From: Fallopia convolvulus
Taxonomy: Eukaryota; Streptophyta; Magnoliopsida; Caryophyllales; Polygonaceae
Direction of reading: 5' to 3'
Length of the DNA stretch: 64,000 nt
Assembly (NCBI GenBank): GCA_964016875.1
Contig: OZ024737.1
Coordinates: 37,325,683-37,389,682, forward strand
Shown here: one piece after another, positions 33,831-43,875 of the stretch
Layout of the letters: each line of letters starts with the position of its first letter
Position numbering within the stretch: the stretch's first letter is position 1
The notes under the pieces: generated by a model
Database searches by the model: none
The model's input: only the letters and a program-made list of their open reading frames with translations
What the model was told of the DNA's origin: nothing
Program-made: the position numbers and the translations under genes

Positions 33831-34144
33831 TCTACTGCTATAATGTTAAAATGACATGACTTTTTCCTGACCAAAAAAAAATCACATGAATTTGAAATTA
33901 GTTTTAATACGGAGTATTGATTATAATTTACACAATATTTCTTATGTATTACTAGTATTTAAATTTTGAAAAAGATTTATATTTCCCGTCAATTGAGTCG
34001 GGTCCTGGCTCAATCGTTCGGGTTGTATATTTTTGGGTCATAATCAAGTTCATGTCAACTTTTGAAAAATCTAATTTGTACATACTAATATTTTAGTTTT
34101 AGTTTTTCAAACCCTTAAAATCATTTTTCACTTTACATTAACAA
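33831..34144. other. Intergenic DNA
   Basis: AT-rich with no feature I can support. Confidence 0.3.
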
Positions 34145-34398
34145 GAAGCTTTTAGCCAGTTCAGATTGGGAGGTTCAACTTACTCATTTCAGTAGAGGAG
34201 CCAACACCATCGCTGACAGTTTGACACCCTTGCTAATCTTTCTGTAACTTTAGATTCTGATTTTATTTGTTTTAATCAATCCCCCTGCTTGTATTCTCCA
34301 GTACCTGAATGTTGCTATAGCAAATCCCACTAGGGATTGTGATTGTGCATATAAGTTATAATTAAAGCTAGCTCCCCTCTTTATGATTAAAAAAAACC
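34145..34398 (+). pseudogene. LINE 3' fragment (C-terminal part of RNase H and poly(A) tail)
   Basis: The plus strand reads KLLASSDWEVQLTHFSRGAN, TIADSL, then after a one- or two-base shift LANLSVTLDSDF. This is the end of the plant LINE RNase H domain (W.V...H..R.AN..AD.LA..A). A tail ending TCTTTATGATTAAAAAAAACC follows, as in many plant LINEs. Severely 5' truncated. Confidence 0.65.
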
Positions 34399-34932
34399 TT
34401 GAAGGAACGCTATTAGCTCACACAAGGACAAGGTGAAGCATTCTAAATATTATTAATGCACACTCTTTATTTATTTATTTGTGATTGGAGGATGCACCAC
34501 AAAATCCCCTTAGTTGATAGAAATAACATTCTTTTTTTCTTTAAAATTTTAACTTCACTTGAAACTTTAATGTTCTGATCACTAAGTAAGAAATTTTCCA
34601 AAATTAATTTGAATTGATTGCACAAAGTGACCTATATGGCATGGCTATATCGCTGCAGACCTGAAAAACTTGTGCCACATGTATGGTATTTTGCCTTAGA
34701 AAATCCTCATATGCTAAAGCGAACAGGTTTTCATAAGCCCAAAAGCTCTAACCCGTTGAACAAAAAAGTCATTTACAATCCACAGAGAACAAAAAGAAAT
34801 CATATAAGCTTCACAAACAGCTCAATCCTTTCTCTGTCATTGTGGATGATATGATTAGCCTAGTTACTCTCCAGAAATTTCAACAAGCATGATATTCCAG
34901 TAATAAATAAAATAATTGACAGAAATTGAGGA
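34399..34932. other. AT-rich intergenic DNA
   Basis: A 78-codon frame at 34618-34854 shows no recognised domain. Nothing supported. Confidence 0.3.
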
Positions 34933-34940
34933 CATCTATT

Positions 34941-35713
34941 CAGTGTTTAAAAAGGCGAGGCGACGCCCGAGGCGATGGCCCCCCTAGATTGCCTAGGCGC
35001 GCCTTAGAGGCGAAGGCGATCGCCTTATACACAACAGTTTGTAATTCACAAATATAAATATATAATGTTAAATAAGATCATTTAATAAAATTTTAGGATA
35101 TAAAAACATATTTATAAAGCCCAAAACCCAACTTTTATTAGTAATAAAACCAAATTTAAAGATAATGTAATAAACTAGTATAAAATTTTGAAAAGTTGAA
35201 CACTTGGATCTCGAAAGCCGCCAGAGAAAGAGAGACAGAGAACGAGAGAATGAAGTTTGATCGTGTATTTGGGTATTTGCATAGCTTAAGGATATGGATA
35301 TATAGATATCGAGGAAAATATAGGATAAAAGCCCTCTTGAGGGGCCGGAGAGTGCCGCCTCTCCTTCGACCAAAAAATATAGGATAAAAAAGATATCTTG
35401 ATGATATAAATTGCAAATATAAATTGTATTAAAAGATATCTTGAAAAAAAGATAGAAAGAAATATTAGCCTTAAGGAAAGTATATTTAAAAGATAAGAAA
35501 AGTGAAAAGAAAGATCATTAATTCAAATATTTAAAAAATTCAGCATAAGGCAACCTAGGCGAGCCAAGGCGAGATGCAGCTCGCCTGGGCGCCCAGATCG
35601 CCTGGGCATTGCCTCTTCGAGGTTGCCTCGCATTGCCTAATGCGCCTGACAGGCATGGCTGGGCGCGCCCAGGCGCGCCTAGGCGCGCCTTCGCCTCGCC
35701 TTTTCAAACACTG
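34941..35713. mobile_element. Non-autonomous hAT element with perfect 8-bp target duplication
   Basis: The left end CAGTGTTTAAAAAGGCGAGG and right end CCTCGCCTTTTCAAACACTG are inverted repeats, and CATCTATT flanks both sides (34933-34940 and 35714-35721). An 8-bp duplication and CA..TG termini are hAT features. The 100-180 bp next to each end is GC-rich and dense in GGCG/CGCC motifs (AGGCGCGCCT and similar), probable transposase-binding repeats. The AT-rich centre carries a nested LINE tail and no coding frame. Confidence 0.9.
35331..35373 (+). mobile_element. 43-bp LINE tail nested in the hAT element
   Basis: GCCCTCTTGAGGGGCCGGAG...CGACCA matches the 3' tail of the LINE at 18131-18190. It is flanked by a 16-bp direct repeat ending ATAGGATAAAA (35315-35330 and 35374-35389) that acts as target duplication, with the A-run merged into the right copy. 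It is an extremely 5'-truncated insertion. Confidence 0.8.
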
Positions 35714-35721
35714 CATCTATT

Positions 35722-36235
35722 AAGCTTGACACTCATGACTCATGAGGGAGATCTAGCTTATATACTTTAATGATGATTGTATTATTATTTTTATATTTGC
35801 ACATGTTAACATAATTGTCATTCTTAAGGTCTTGTTCATATTTTTGAACTGTAATGACAATAGGTAATTACTCCACATGTCCGTGAAAACCCTCAAAAGA
35901 TCCTCTCATAACACATTTGCAGCTTGCTTGAGCATGCCTCAAACACCTGCTTTAACCATGCCCAAGCTTAGATAGAAAAAAATAATGACACAAACTGTCA
36001 TGACTTAATTGTACTTGTTTTCATCCAGTCACAACTCTCAAGTTCCAACCCACTGACATCTACCCCAAAATATAAGAACAAGATAGCCAAACAAGAGGAT
36101 ACCCTTTTTCCCCCAGCAAATTCCCCAAAACAACTTCTCCAGACTTATAATAAAAACTCCCAAGTCCTATCCTATTACAAAATGGCTCATTTTCCCTAGT
36201 GACTAGAGTGTAGCAATTCCAACCCTCTTTGCCTA
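35722..36235 (-). other. 3' flank of locus H
   Basis: 36030-36235 resembles the 3' flank of locus I at 39470-39620 (TTCCAACCCACTGACATCTACCCCAAAAT against TTCAACCCACTGCACATCCACCACAAAAT), showing duplication with flanking DNA. Confidence 0.45.
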
Positions 36236-37521
36236 TCAGTTTCCAGATAAGTATCCGCCCCTGATACTGATCATCATTAGGTCAGTGGATTCATCCTGGA
36301 TTTTACAGTCAGCCAGGGTCCAGTCATCTTCTAACCGCCTACCTCTAAATACTATCACTAGCTGGTTAACTGGAATGCCCTCTTTCTCCTCAATTTCAGC
36401 CTTGACATCCTCAATTGTGTCAGAGCTTGACATCATAAAGGTCATGATATTGTCTGCGAGCGTCTTCACGTATATCTTTATAGATCTCCTAGGAAGAATC
36501 ACTAGGAGGACAGTGAAACCATTCTGGATTTTATAGTCAGCCAGGGTCTTGATGTCTTCCAACACCGTACTTCCAAAAATCAACCTCTGGTGGTGAGGTG
36601 GAATTCCCTCTTTGTCCTCAACTTTGGTCTTCACCTTTTCAATTGTGTCGGAGCTTTTCACCTCAAGGTGGATGGTATTGCCCTTGAGAGTCTTCACTAA
36701 TATATGCATCATCCCCCTAAAACGAAGAAATAGGTGGAGGATTGATTCCTCTGAGATGTTATAGTCAGTTAGGGTCATTTCATCTTCCAAAGCGTACTAC
36801 CAAAAGTTAGCCCCAACTGATCAGGTGGTATTGATTCCTTGTCCCAAATCATGGCCTTGACGCTTCCAACCGTGTCACAACTCTCGACATCAAGGGTGAT
36901 CATCCTGCCAGTATCAATCTTCACAAAAATCTGCATATCACCCTTGGGATGGACCAATAGGAGGAGGGTGGAACTGTTTTGAATATCATAGTCAGCCAGA
37001 GTCTTGCCATCTTTTAACTTGGTAGTGCCAAAAATTAGCCTTTGGTGCTGATGTGGAATGCCTTCTTTTCTCTTAATCTTGGCCTTAATGTCTCCAATTG
37101 TGTCGGATCTTTTCACCCCGAGTGTGATGGTATTGCCCACAACGATCTTCACAAAGATTTGCATATGGCTCTTGAAGTGAGTTAGTAGTTCGAGAGTCGA
37201 TTCATTCTTGATGTTATAGGATGCCAACGTACTCCAACTTGACAGCTGTGTTCGACAAAAAATTAGCACTTGTTGATCACTTGGAATGCCCTCTTGAGCC
37301 TGAATTTTGGTCATCACATCGTCAATTGTGTATGAGCTTTCCACCTCAAGGGTGATGGTACTGTCCGCACTCTTTACAAAGATCTGCATCTCCGACTTCT
37401 CTGACTCCTCAGACCCAGAACTCTGCCCCTCTAGACACCAATCATGTGTCGACACTAACGATAGCTGGATAACCAACACGTACAATATCAAAGAAATACT
37501 AGAGATGTACAAGGATTGCAC
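36236..37521 (-). pseudogene. Polyubiquitin-like locus H (five units, one frameshift)
   Basis: Five units, MQIFVKSADSTITL, MQIFVKIVVGNTITL, MQIFVKIDTGRMITL, MHILVKTLKGNTIHL and IKIYVKTLADNIMTF, correspond one-to-one to those of locus I. They are preceded by the same acidic linker (SSGSEESEKSE). The frame breaks within unit 3 near 36785: GLTFGSTLW then, one base missing, LEDEMTLTDYN. The ATG equivalent to that of locus I (minus strand at 37446) is followed four codons on by TAG, so only an upstream ATG at 37521 reads through the linker. The final unit ends SIRGGYLSGN, the only place in the whole family where RGG survives in frame. Other junctions are KSH/M, KGD/M, RGM/M and RRS/I. Confidence 0.82.
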
Positions 37522-38210
37522 AAGAACAATAGATCATACTCTTAAATGATTTTACCTTACCACTAATGATTTTTCATGGATGCAAATACCAGCTTAGAAC
37601 CTTGAATACTCAATGCTAAAAGCAGTAAAAATGTAAAATGGAGTTATAATTTATGATTGTTACTAGTGACAGCAAGCAAATAACCAAGATAATGCAGGTT
37701 CATGAACTTTAACAAATTTCACTCACTTTCAGGCAGCAAAATCAGAAATTCCGTTGCTCTAGCCTCTAGGCCCAGCATAAAAAAAATCAGCGACAAAATT
37801 TTAAGAAATGATATTCAATAATCACAAACATCAGATGGTACGAATCAATTAGTGCAAGCACACAGCAGAGAAACACGAAATGCATTATACATTTATACTC
37901 AGTAATCCAAACATCAGAAGCGGTTACACAAAATCATCACCAGAATTAATCAATAAAGCAAGACGATAACCAAATGAAGAAGAAGATTCTAAGTGTCAAA
38001 TGAAGCAAGAACAGCACAACTCGTAGTCGTACAGTAGTGCTGACTAAAACCTAAATTCCCAAATTGCTTGCAATCATGAAAATTAATATCCGAAAGACGA
38101 TGAACAAAACTTGGAGCTTTACCTCCAAAGGATCCGGAAATAGCTTGAAATTAAAACGGAGAGATTGCGGGTAAACAAGCCCTAGGAGATCCTTGACGGG
38201 GAGTATTTAT
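37522..38210 (-). promoter_or_regulatory. Leader intron and leader exon of locus H
   Basis: The leader exon ends CCTTTGGAG before GTAAAG (donor 38122 on the minus strand). The intron shows the blocks shared with G and I (ACACAGCAGAGAAACACGAAAT, ATCATCACCAGAATTAATCAATAAA). Confidence 0.6.
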
Positions 38211-39626
38211 CTGGGGGGAGCATCCGAGATTCCGAGGATTCCGAGCATGCGAGCGACGAGAGTTTAAATACAGTGTTTATTGGGTTACTTTTTTTTTTGG
38301 GTTACGTGTTAGGAAATGTTTTTTATTCGGTTACATGTTAAAAGCATATGGATTGTTTACTTAATTTTAATTTACATGTTAAAATCATATGAATTTTGAT
38401 TACAGGAATTACATGAATTAGAAAATAAAAGTAGCAATACAGGTATTTGGTTGTATTATTTTTAGTGACAAAAAATCCTAAAATTTAAATTTCAAGAACC
38501 GCACTTCCTCCAAAATGTGATAATTGTAATTGTTATGGAGTGGCTAAGATTTACTTCTTTCGGTTTTTATTTATAATATGTTTTAACTCACAAATAAAGG
38601 TACACTAGTTTACCACCACTTCAAATTAGCCTGACACTCAAATGTAACACCTCCCATTATCATTACTTTACTTCTCTGTTCTCTCTATTTGTTCTTTGTA
38701 TAGTGATCCGAAAATGAAGGTGTGTATATGAGGGTCAAGACAGTTTACTCTCGTTTTGTTGGGGGGAAGAGGTTTCCTCTTGCTTAGCAGTATTGTTCTT
38801 GCATTTTGCTGTAGATGTGTAGAGTGCCAAGACAGTTTTAGTCCCTTTTTGTGGTAGAATGTGAAATTTATGCATTTTAATAGAGCAGCTGTTGTTTTAT
38901 ACATGGTTGAGCAAAAGCAGTTGTTTTAGACATGCTTAAGCAAACTGAAATATGTTATGGGATCATTACCTATTGTGAATTGGTATCACGTTTTTTAAAA
39001 ATAAAATAATCCAATCTAGGATTAGTTGTAATCCAAGCAAACATCTGTTTGTTTCAGTCTCTCCTCTAAAGCCTAATGCAAGTTTAACAGGATTACCTTT
39101 TTCCTATGTTTTATCATTACGAAGATGACTCAAAATTGATTGGAAATTGAGACATGCTTCCAGTTATAGAATTTGCCTAATCTTGATATTAAAGCTCTTG
39201 TTCATATTTTAAAAAATGTGATAATAATTCAGGGAATTATGAAACTACTCCCTGAGTCCATGAGAAACCTAAAAAAATCATCTGGTAACACAATTACACC
39301 GTGCTTGAGTATAGTTGAAGCTCGGAGATATGCAAGGAAATCAGACTTTTGTTTCAACATGCATAGATTTCATATTCCAGCCTTGACATCCTAATAATTC
39401 TTTACAGGCAGCTTCTATATACTAGAAAAGAGGATCAAACACTTCTAATTGCTTTCACCCATTGACAAACTTCAACCCACTGCACATCCACCACAAAATG
39501 CATGAAACAACTTCTCCCAAACTATAATAATACTCCTAATTAACCTTTTACAAAATGGGTCATCTTCCCTAATAACAATTCCTCGCACCTGTGCTCTTTC
39601 TTTGCCTTTCGATTCCCAGATACCCA
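38211..39626. other. Spacer between loci H and I
   Basis: 38600-38960 is a diverged duplicate of 43090-43400 (CACCACTTCAAATTAG, ACACCTCCCATTA, CAGTGATCCRAAAATGAAGG, ATGCTTAAGCAAACTGAAA). The 39430-39620 part is the 3' flank of locus I. No gene supported. Confidence 0.5.
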
Positions 39627-40814
39627 TCAGCACCTGAGCACTAGTTGGACTATGGATTTATTATTGATTTTATAGTCAGTAAGAGTCTTGTCATCTTCCA
39701 ACTGCCTACTACCAAATATTAGACTTTGCTGGTAAAATGGAATGCCCTCTTTCCCCTCAATTTTGGCCTTGACATTCTCGATTGTGTTGGAGCTTGACAC
39801 CACAAGGTTGATGATCCTACCTGTGAGCGTCTTCACAGAGATCTGCATAATGCTCCTAGGACAAATCACTAGGAGGACGGTGAAATCATTTTGAATGTTA
39901 TAGTCAGCCAAGGTTTTGCCGTCTTCCAACATTGTACTTGCAAAAATCAGCCTCTGGTGGTGAGGTGGAATTCCCTCTTTGTCCTCAACTTTGGTCTTCA
40001 CCTTCTCGATTGTGTCAGAGCTTTTTACCTCAAGGTTGATGGTATTGCCCTTAGTCTTCACCAATATATGCATGAGGCCCTTGAAACAAAGCAATAGGTT
40101 GAGGGTCGATTCCTTCTGGATGTTATATTCAGCCAAGGTTTTCCCATCTTCCAACTGTGTCTGGCCAAAAACTAGCCACTGTTGATCAGGTGGGATTGAT
40201 TCCTTGTCCCAAATCATGCTCTTGACGTTTGCAATAGTGTCTGAACTCTCGACCTCGAGGGTGATCACCTTGCCATTGACGATCTTCACAAAGATCTGCA
40301 CACTGCCCCTGAGATTCAGCAATAGGAGGAGGGTGGAACCCTTCTGGATGTTATAATCAGCCAGAGTCCTTTCATCTTTTAATTTGGTACTACCAAAAAT
40401 CAGCCTCTGTTGGTGAGGCGGAATGCCCTCTTTGTCGTTAATTTTGGCCTTGACTTCTCCAATTGTGTCGGATTTTGTCACCTCAAGTGTGACGGTATTG
40501 CCCATGAGGATCTTCACAAAGATTTGCATATGGTTCTGGAAATGAGTAAATAGTTCGAGGGTTGATCCATCCTTGATGTTATAGCGTGCCAAAGTCGAGC
40601 CACGGCACAGCCATGTATGGCAAAAAATTAGCACCTGGTGGTCACGTGGAATGCCCTCTTTGTCTTGAATTTCGGTCATCACATGCTCAATTTTGTATGA
40701 GCTTTTCACCTCAAGGTCAATGGTATTGTCTGGGGTCTTCACAAAGATTTGCATTTCCGACTTCTCAGACCCCTCAGACCCAGAACTCTCACCCTCGAGA
40801 AAAGGTTCTACCAT
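39627..40814 (-). CDS. Polyubiquitin-like protein, locus I (five units, open)
   Basis: An unbroken 395-residue frame: a 20-residue acidic N-terminal extension (MVEPFLEGESSGSEGSEKSE) and five ubiquitin-fold units, MQIFVKTPDNTIDL, MQIFVKILMGNTVTL, VQIFVKIVNGKVITL, MHILVKTKGNTINL and MQISVKTLTGRIINL. Junctions QNH/M, RGS/V, KGL/M and RSI/M lack Gly-Gly. The frame ends LRC then TGA; against the RGG of locus H the two codons that would be Gly75 and Gly76 are TGC and TGA, so the chain stops at the position of the C-terminal glycine. Unit 1 has the unusual LIFCHTWL in place of LIFAGKQL. The intact five-unit frame, shared layout and leader with locus H suggest it is the best preserved member. Expression and processing are unknown. 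Confidence 0.82.
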   Translation of the reverse strand: MVEPFLEGESSGSEGSEKSEMQIFVKTPDNTIDLEVKSSYKIEHVMTEIQDKEGIPRDHQVLIFCHTWLCRGSTLARYNIKDGSTLELFTHFQNHMQIFVKILMGNTVTLEVTKSDTIGEVKAKINDKEGIPPHQQRLIFGSTKLKDERTLADYNIQKGSTLLLLLNLRGSVQIFVKIVNGKVITLEVESSDTIANVKSMIWDKESIPPDQQWLVFGQTQLEDGKTLAEYNIQKESTLNLLLCFKGLMHILVKTKGNTINLEVKSSDTIEKVKTKVEDKEGIPPHHQRLIFASTMLEDGKTLADYNIQNDFTVLLVICPRSIMQISVKTLTGRIINLVVSSSNTIENVKAKIEGKEGIPFYQQSLIFGSRQLEDDKTLTDYKINNKSIVQLVLRC

Positions 40815-41530
40815 CGTGAAGTTACCAGCTAATAGTGTGTCCTAGCGATTTGTAGCTGGTAATCAACAAGCATAATATCAGTGAAATTCCAGAAATCTAC
40901 GCTGCACAAGCTCAAGATTGTACTCTTCTTGAATGGTTTCACCTTAAACACTAATGATCTTGCATGGATGCAAATACCAGTTCAGAACCTTCAATACTAA
41001 ATAGTACATGCGCAAGCAAATTACCAAAATAATGCAGGTTTGTGAACTTGAAACAAATTTCACTCATTTTGCAGGAAGCAAAACCAGAACTTCCGTTGCT
41101 CTAGGCGTAGCATAAAGACATCATCGACAAAATTTCATGAAATGATAATACTCCCAAACATTAGACATTTAGACAATATGAATCATTAAGTGCAATTGTG
41201 CAAACACACAGCAGAAAAACACAAATTCCATTATACGCAGTGATCCAAACATCAGGAGCGGTTGCACACAATCATCACCAGAATCAATTAATAAATTAGG
41301 AAGATAACAAATAAAAATGATTGAAAGTGTCAAATGAAACACGAACTGCACAACTCGTACAGTAGTTCCAACTAAGATCTAAATTCCTTTCAATCATGGA
41401 AATTAATACATGAAAGACGATGTACAAAAGTAGGAGCTTTACCTCGAGGGGATCTGGCAATAGCTTTAAAGTGACCGGAGAGAGTAGGGTGGGATTGCGC
41501 GTAGAAAAGCCCTAAAATGATCCTCGACGG
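40815..41530 (-). promoter_or_regulatory. Leader intron and leader exon of locus I
   Basis: The leader exon ends CCCCTCGAG before GTAAAG (donor 41442 on the minus strand). It contains the uninterrupted version of the site that carries Helitron copy 3 in locus G. Confidence 0.6.
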
Positions 41531-41713
41531 AACGACGGGGATAAAGAGCGACGAAAGTTAAAAAATACAGTGTTTATTTGGTTACGTTTTTTCTTTTTTC
41601 TTTTTTATTAAGAAGAAATTTGGTTACAATATTGTTACATGTTAAAATCATAAGAAGGGTTACGTTTTTTCTTTTTCTTTTTTAAGAAGAAATTTGGTTA
41701 CAATATTGTTACA

Positions 41714-41978
41714 GAGTTGAACCAAACTGTTATCCTGAAACGAACTTTTATCCTGAAACGAATGTACTTTTTGTAGTTAGTAGTGCACTTTCCCTACTTC
41801 AGAGTACACTTTTTCACATTTGCACTTTTCGTACTTTTTAGTGCACTTTTCATACTTTTCGTAGTGCACTTTTTGTATTTTTCAATGCACTTTTGTATGA
41901 AAAGTTCACTACTAACTAGGAAAAGTGCATCCGTTTCACGTTTTAGGATAAGAGTTTGTTTCATTTGAACCAAACTCT
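41714..41978. mobile_element. Mutator-like MITE with perfect 9-bp target duplication
   Basis: ATTGTTACA flanks both sides (41705-41713 and 41979-41987). The element is 265 bp. Its halves are inverted repeats sharing CTTATCCTGAAACG and TAGTTAGTAGTG, with repeats of GTGCACTTTT in the centre. The empty site is visible in the neighbouring repeat unit at about 41631. Confidence 0.85.
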
Positions 41979-42040
41979 ATTGTTACATGTTAAAATCATA
42001 AGAAGGGTTACGTTTTTTCTTTTTCTTTTTTAAGAAGAAA

Positions 42041-42510
42041 CTAGTTGAAGTCCCGTGATATTCACGGGATAATTTTACTAAAAAAAATTCTACGATATTA
42101 ATTTAAAATATATACTAAATATATTTATATAATATCATACTAAATTATGCAATAGACAAATTATTATTTTTAGATTGTACTCCATATTTTAATTTAATAT
42201 ATTTTTTAAATATTTTTCCATTATTTGTGAAGATCTAATATGAAAAATATCATCTTATAGAAATTTATGTATATAAAAATTATATAAATATGTTATCTAT
42301 GGTAGTAAAGTAATACACAATTCATAGATAGAAAATTACATACATAAAAAATTATATAAACATGTTATCTATTTAGTATATATAGCAAGAATACTATAAG
42401 TTGTTACAAAATTTGTTAAAATATAATTTCACATTAATTTATTTAAAAATGTCACATGGCGCAAATTTTACAACAGATTTGGATTCTGCTTTATAATGTA
42501 TTAGGGTAGA
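42041..42510 (-). mobile_element. Non-autonomous Helitron, copy 2 (470 bp)
   Basis: Same family as 31816-32472: identical 3' end on the minus strand (CCCGTGAATATCACGGG hairpin, ACTTCAACTAG) and 5' end TCTACCCTAATACATTATAAAGC. It is shorter by an internal deletion. It is flanked by A (42040) and T (42511); the uninterrupted AAGAAGAAATTTGGTTAC site is present at 41685-41702. Confidence 0.9.
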
Positions 42511-42570
42511 TTTGGTTACAATATTGTTACATGTTAAAATCATAAGAAGGTTTTTTTATTTGGGTACATG

Positions 42571-43875
42571 TTACAAGCACATTAAGATTTGAAGTTCAAA
42601 ATTTTCTAGCAATGTAGCCCTCCTTTCTACCATTTTTTTTTTTTTCTAGCAATGTGGAAAAGAAAACTAAATTAGGAGAATTGGTTCCAACAATGAGACT
42701 CTACAATATCAAAGTAGGGAATTCGTTTCAATTCATACAAACGGGGGAATATTATGAATATCCATCCATATAAATTAAAGGATACCTTGAATTACCTACC
42801 TACCGCGGATCAATAAAAAGCACATGAATTGTTTATTTCATTACATGTTAAAATTCCATGAATCTTACAGACTTACAGTAAAATCACATCAATCTGAAAA
42901 TAAAAAGTACAATACGTCTATTTGATTGTATTATTTTTAGAAGGGAACAAAACCATTCTAAAATGTGATCATGGCAATTGTATCTTATGCTAATGAATAT
43001 TACAACATTAATTAATTAAATGCAAAATGTTATAATCGAAAAAAAACGAATCATTAACGGGTACAAGAGCAAATCCATACACAAGTATGAAGTATATCAC
43101 CACTTCAAATTCGCGTGACACTTAAATCTAACACCTCCCATTAAAAGTCTATCACTACTTACTACTTACCTCTCTCTATTTATTCTTTATACAGTGATCC
43201 AAAAATGAAGGTGTGCCTATGATCGAGGGTCAAGACAGATAATTCCCTTTTTGTATTATTAGGATGGCAAGGCTGGAAAGCCTGGAATGTCAAATTTATG
43301 CATGTTAATAGAGCAGTTAATTTCTTTGCCTTTTCTGAGCATGGACATGGTTGAGCAAAAACAGAGGTGTTATACATGCTTAAGCAAACTGAAAATATGT
43401 TGAGTGGATCTTTTAAGGTTTCTCATGAACTCATTGGATAATTAATTACCTATTGTGAAAGACGAATCCATGATCACCATTTTTAAATAAAAAAACAATC
43501 CAATCTAACCACCTGAGATCGGTTGTCATATAAAATAATAAGAAAAATCGTACAATTAAAAACCAAACTATATTAAAAGTCCAAAAGTAGCCGACTATTA
43601 TTTAATTCACCCTTTACATAAATAGCTAAAATAAGGGCAACAGTATGTTAACAAAAATATGGTTAGAGCTTGAATCTAATATGTTGCAGAGCCACTTTAT
43701 CCAAAACACCTCAAGTTTGTATAAACTTTACCAAACTGCAATTAAAAACATCAAATCTGTCAAGCCAAGAAAGTCTAGCAGGACGCAAGTCTAGCAGGAT
43801 TACCTGTTTCCTTTGTTTTATCATTGCAAACAAACCATCACTCAAAACTGATTGGAATTTGAGAGATGCTTCCAG
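42571..43875. other. Intergenic DNA upstream of locus I and downstream of CHID1
   Basis: 43090-43400 duplicates 38600-38960. The rest is AT-rich. The last 100-200 bases are the probable 3' UTR of the CHID1 gene. Confidence 0.4.

Larger units (their letters stand above)
41621..42570. repeat. Tandem repeat unit split by a MITE and a Helitron
   Basis: The unit TTTGGTTACAATATTGTTAC...ATGTTAAAATCATAAGAAGG...TTTTTTAAGAAGAAA occurs, whole or in part, three times. The second copy is opened by the 41714-41978 MITE. The boundary before the third copy is opened by the Helitron at 42041. Confidence 0.8.
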
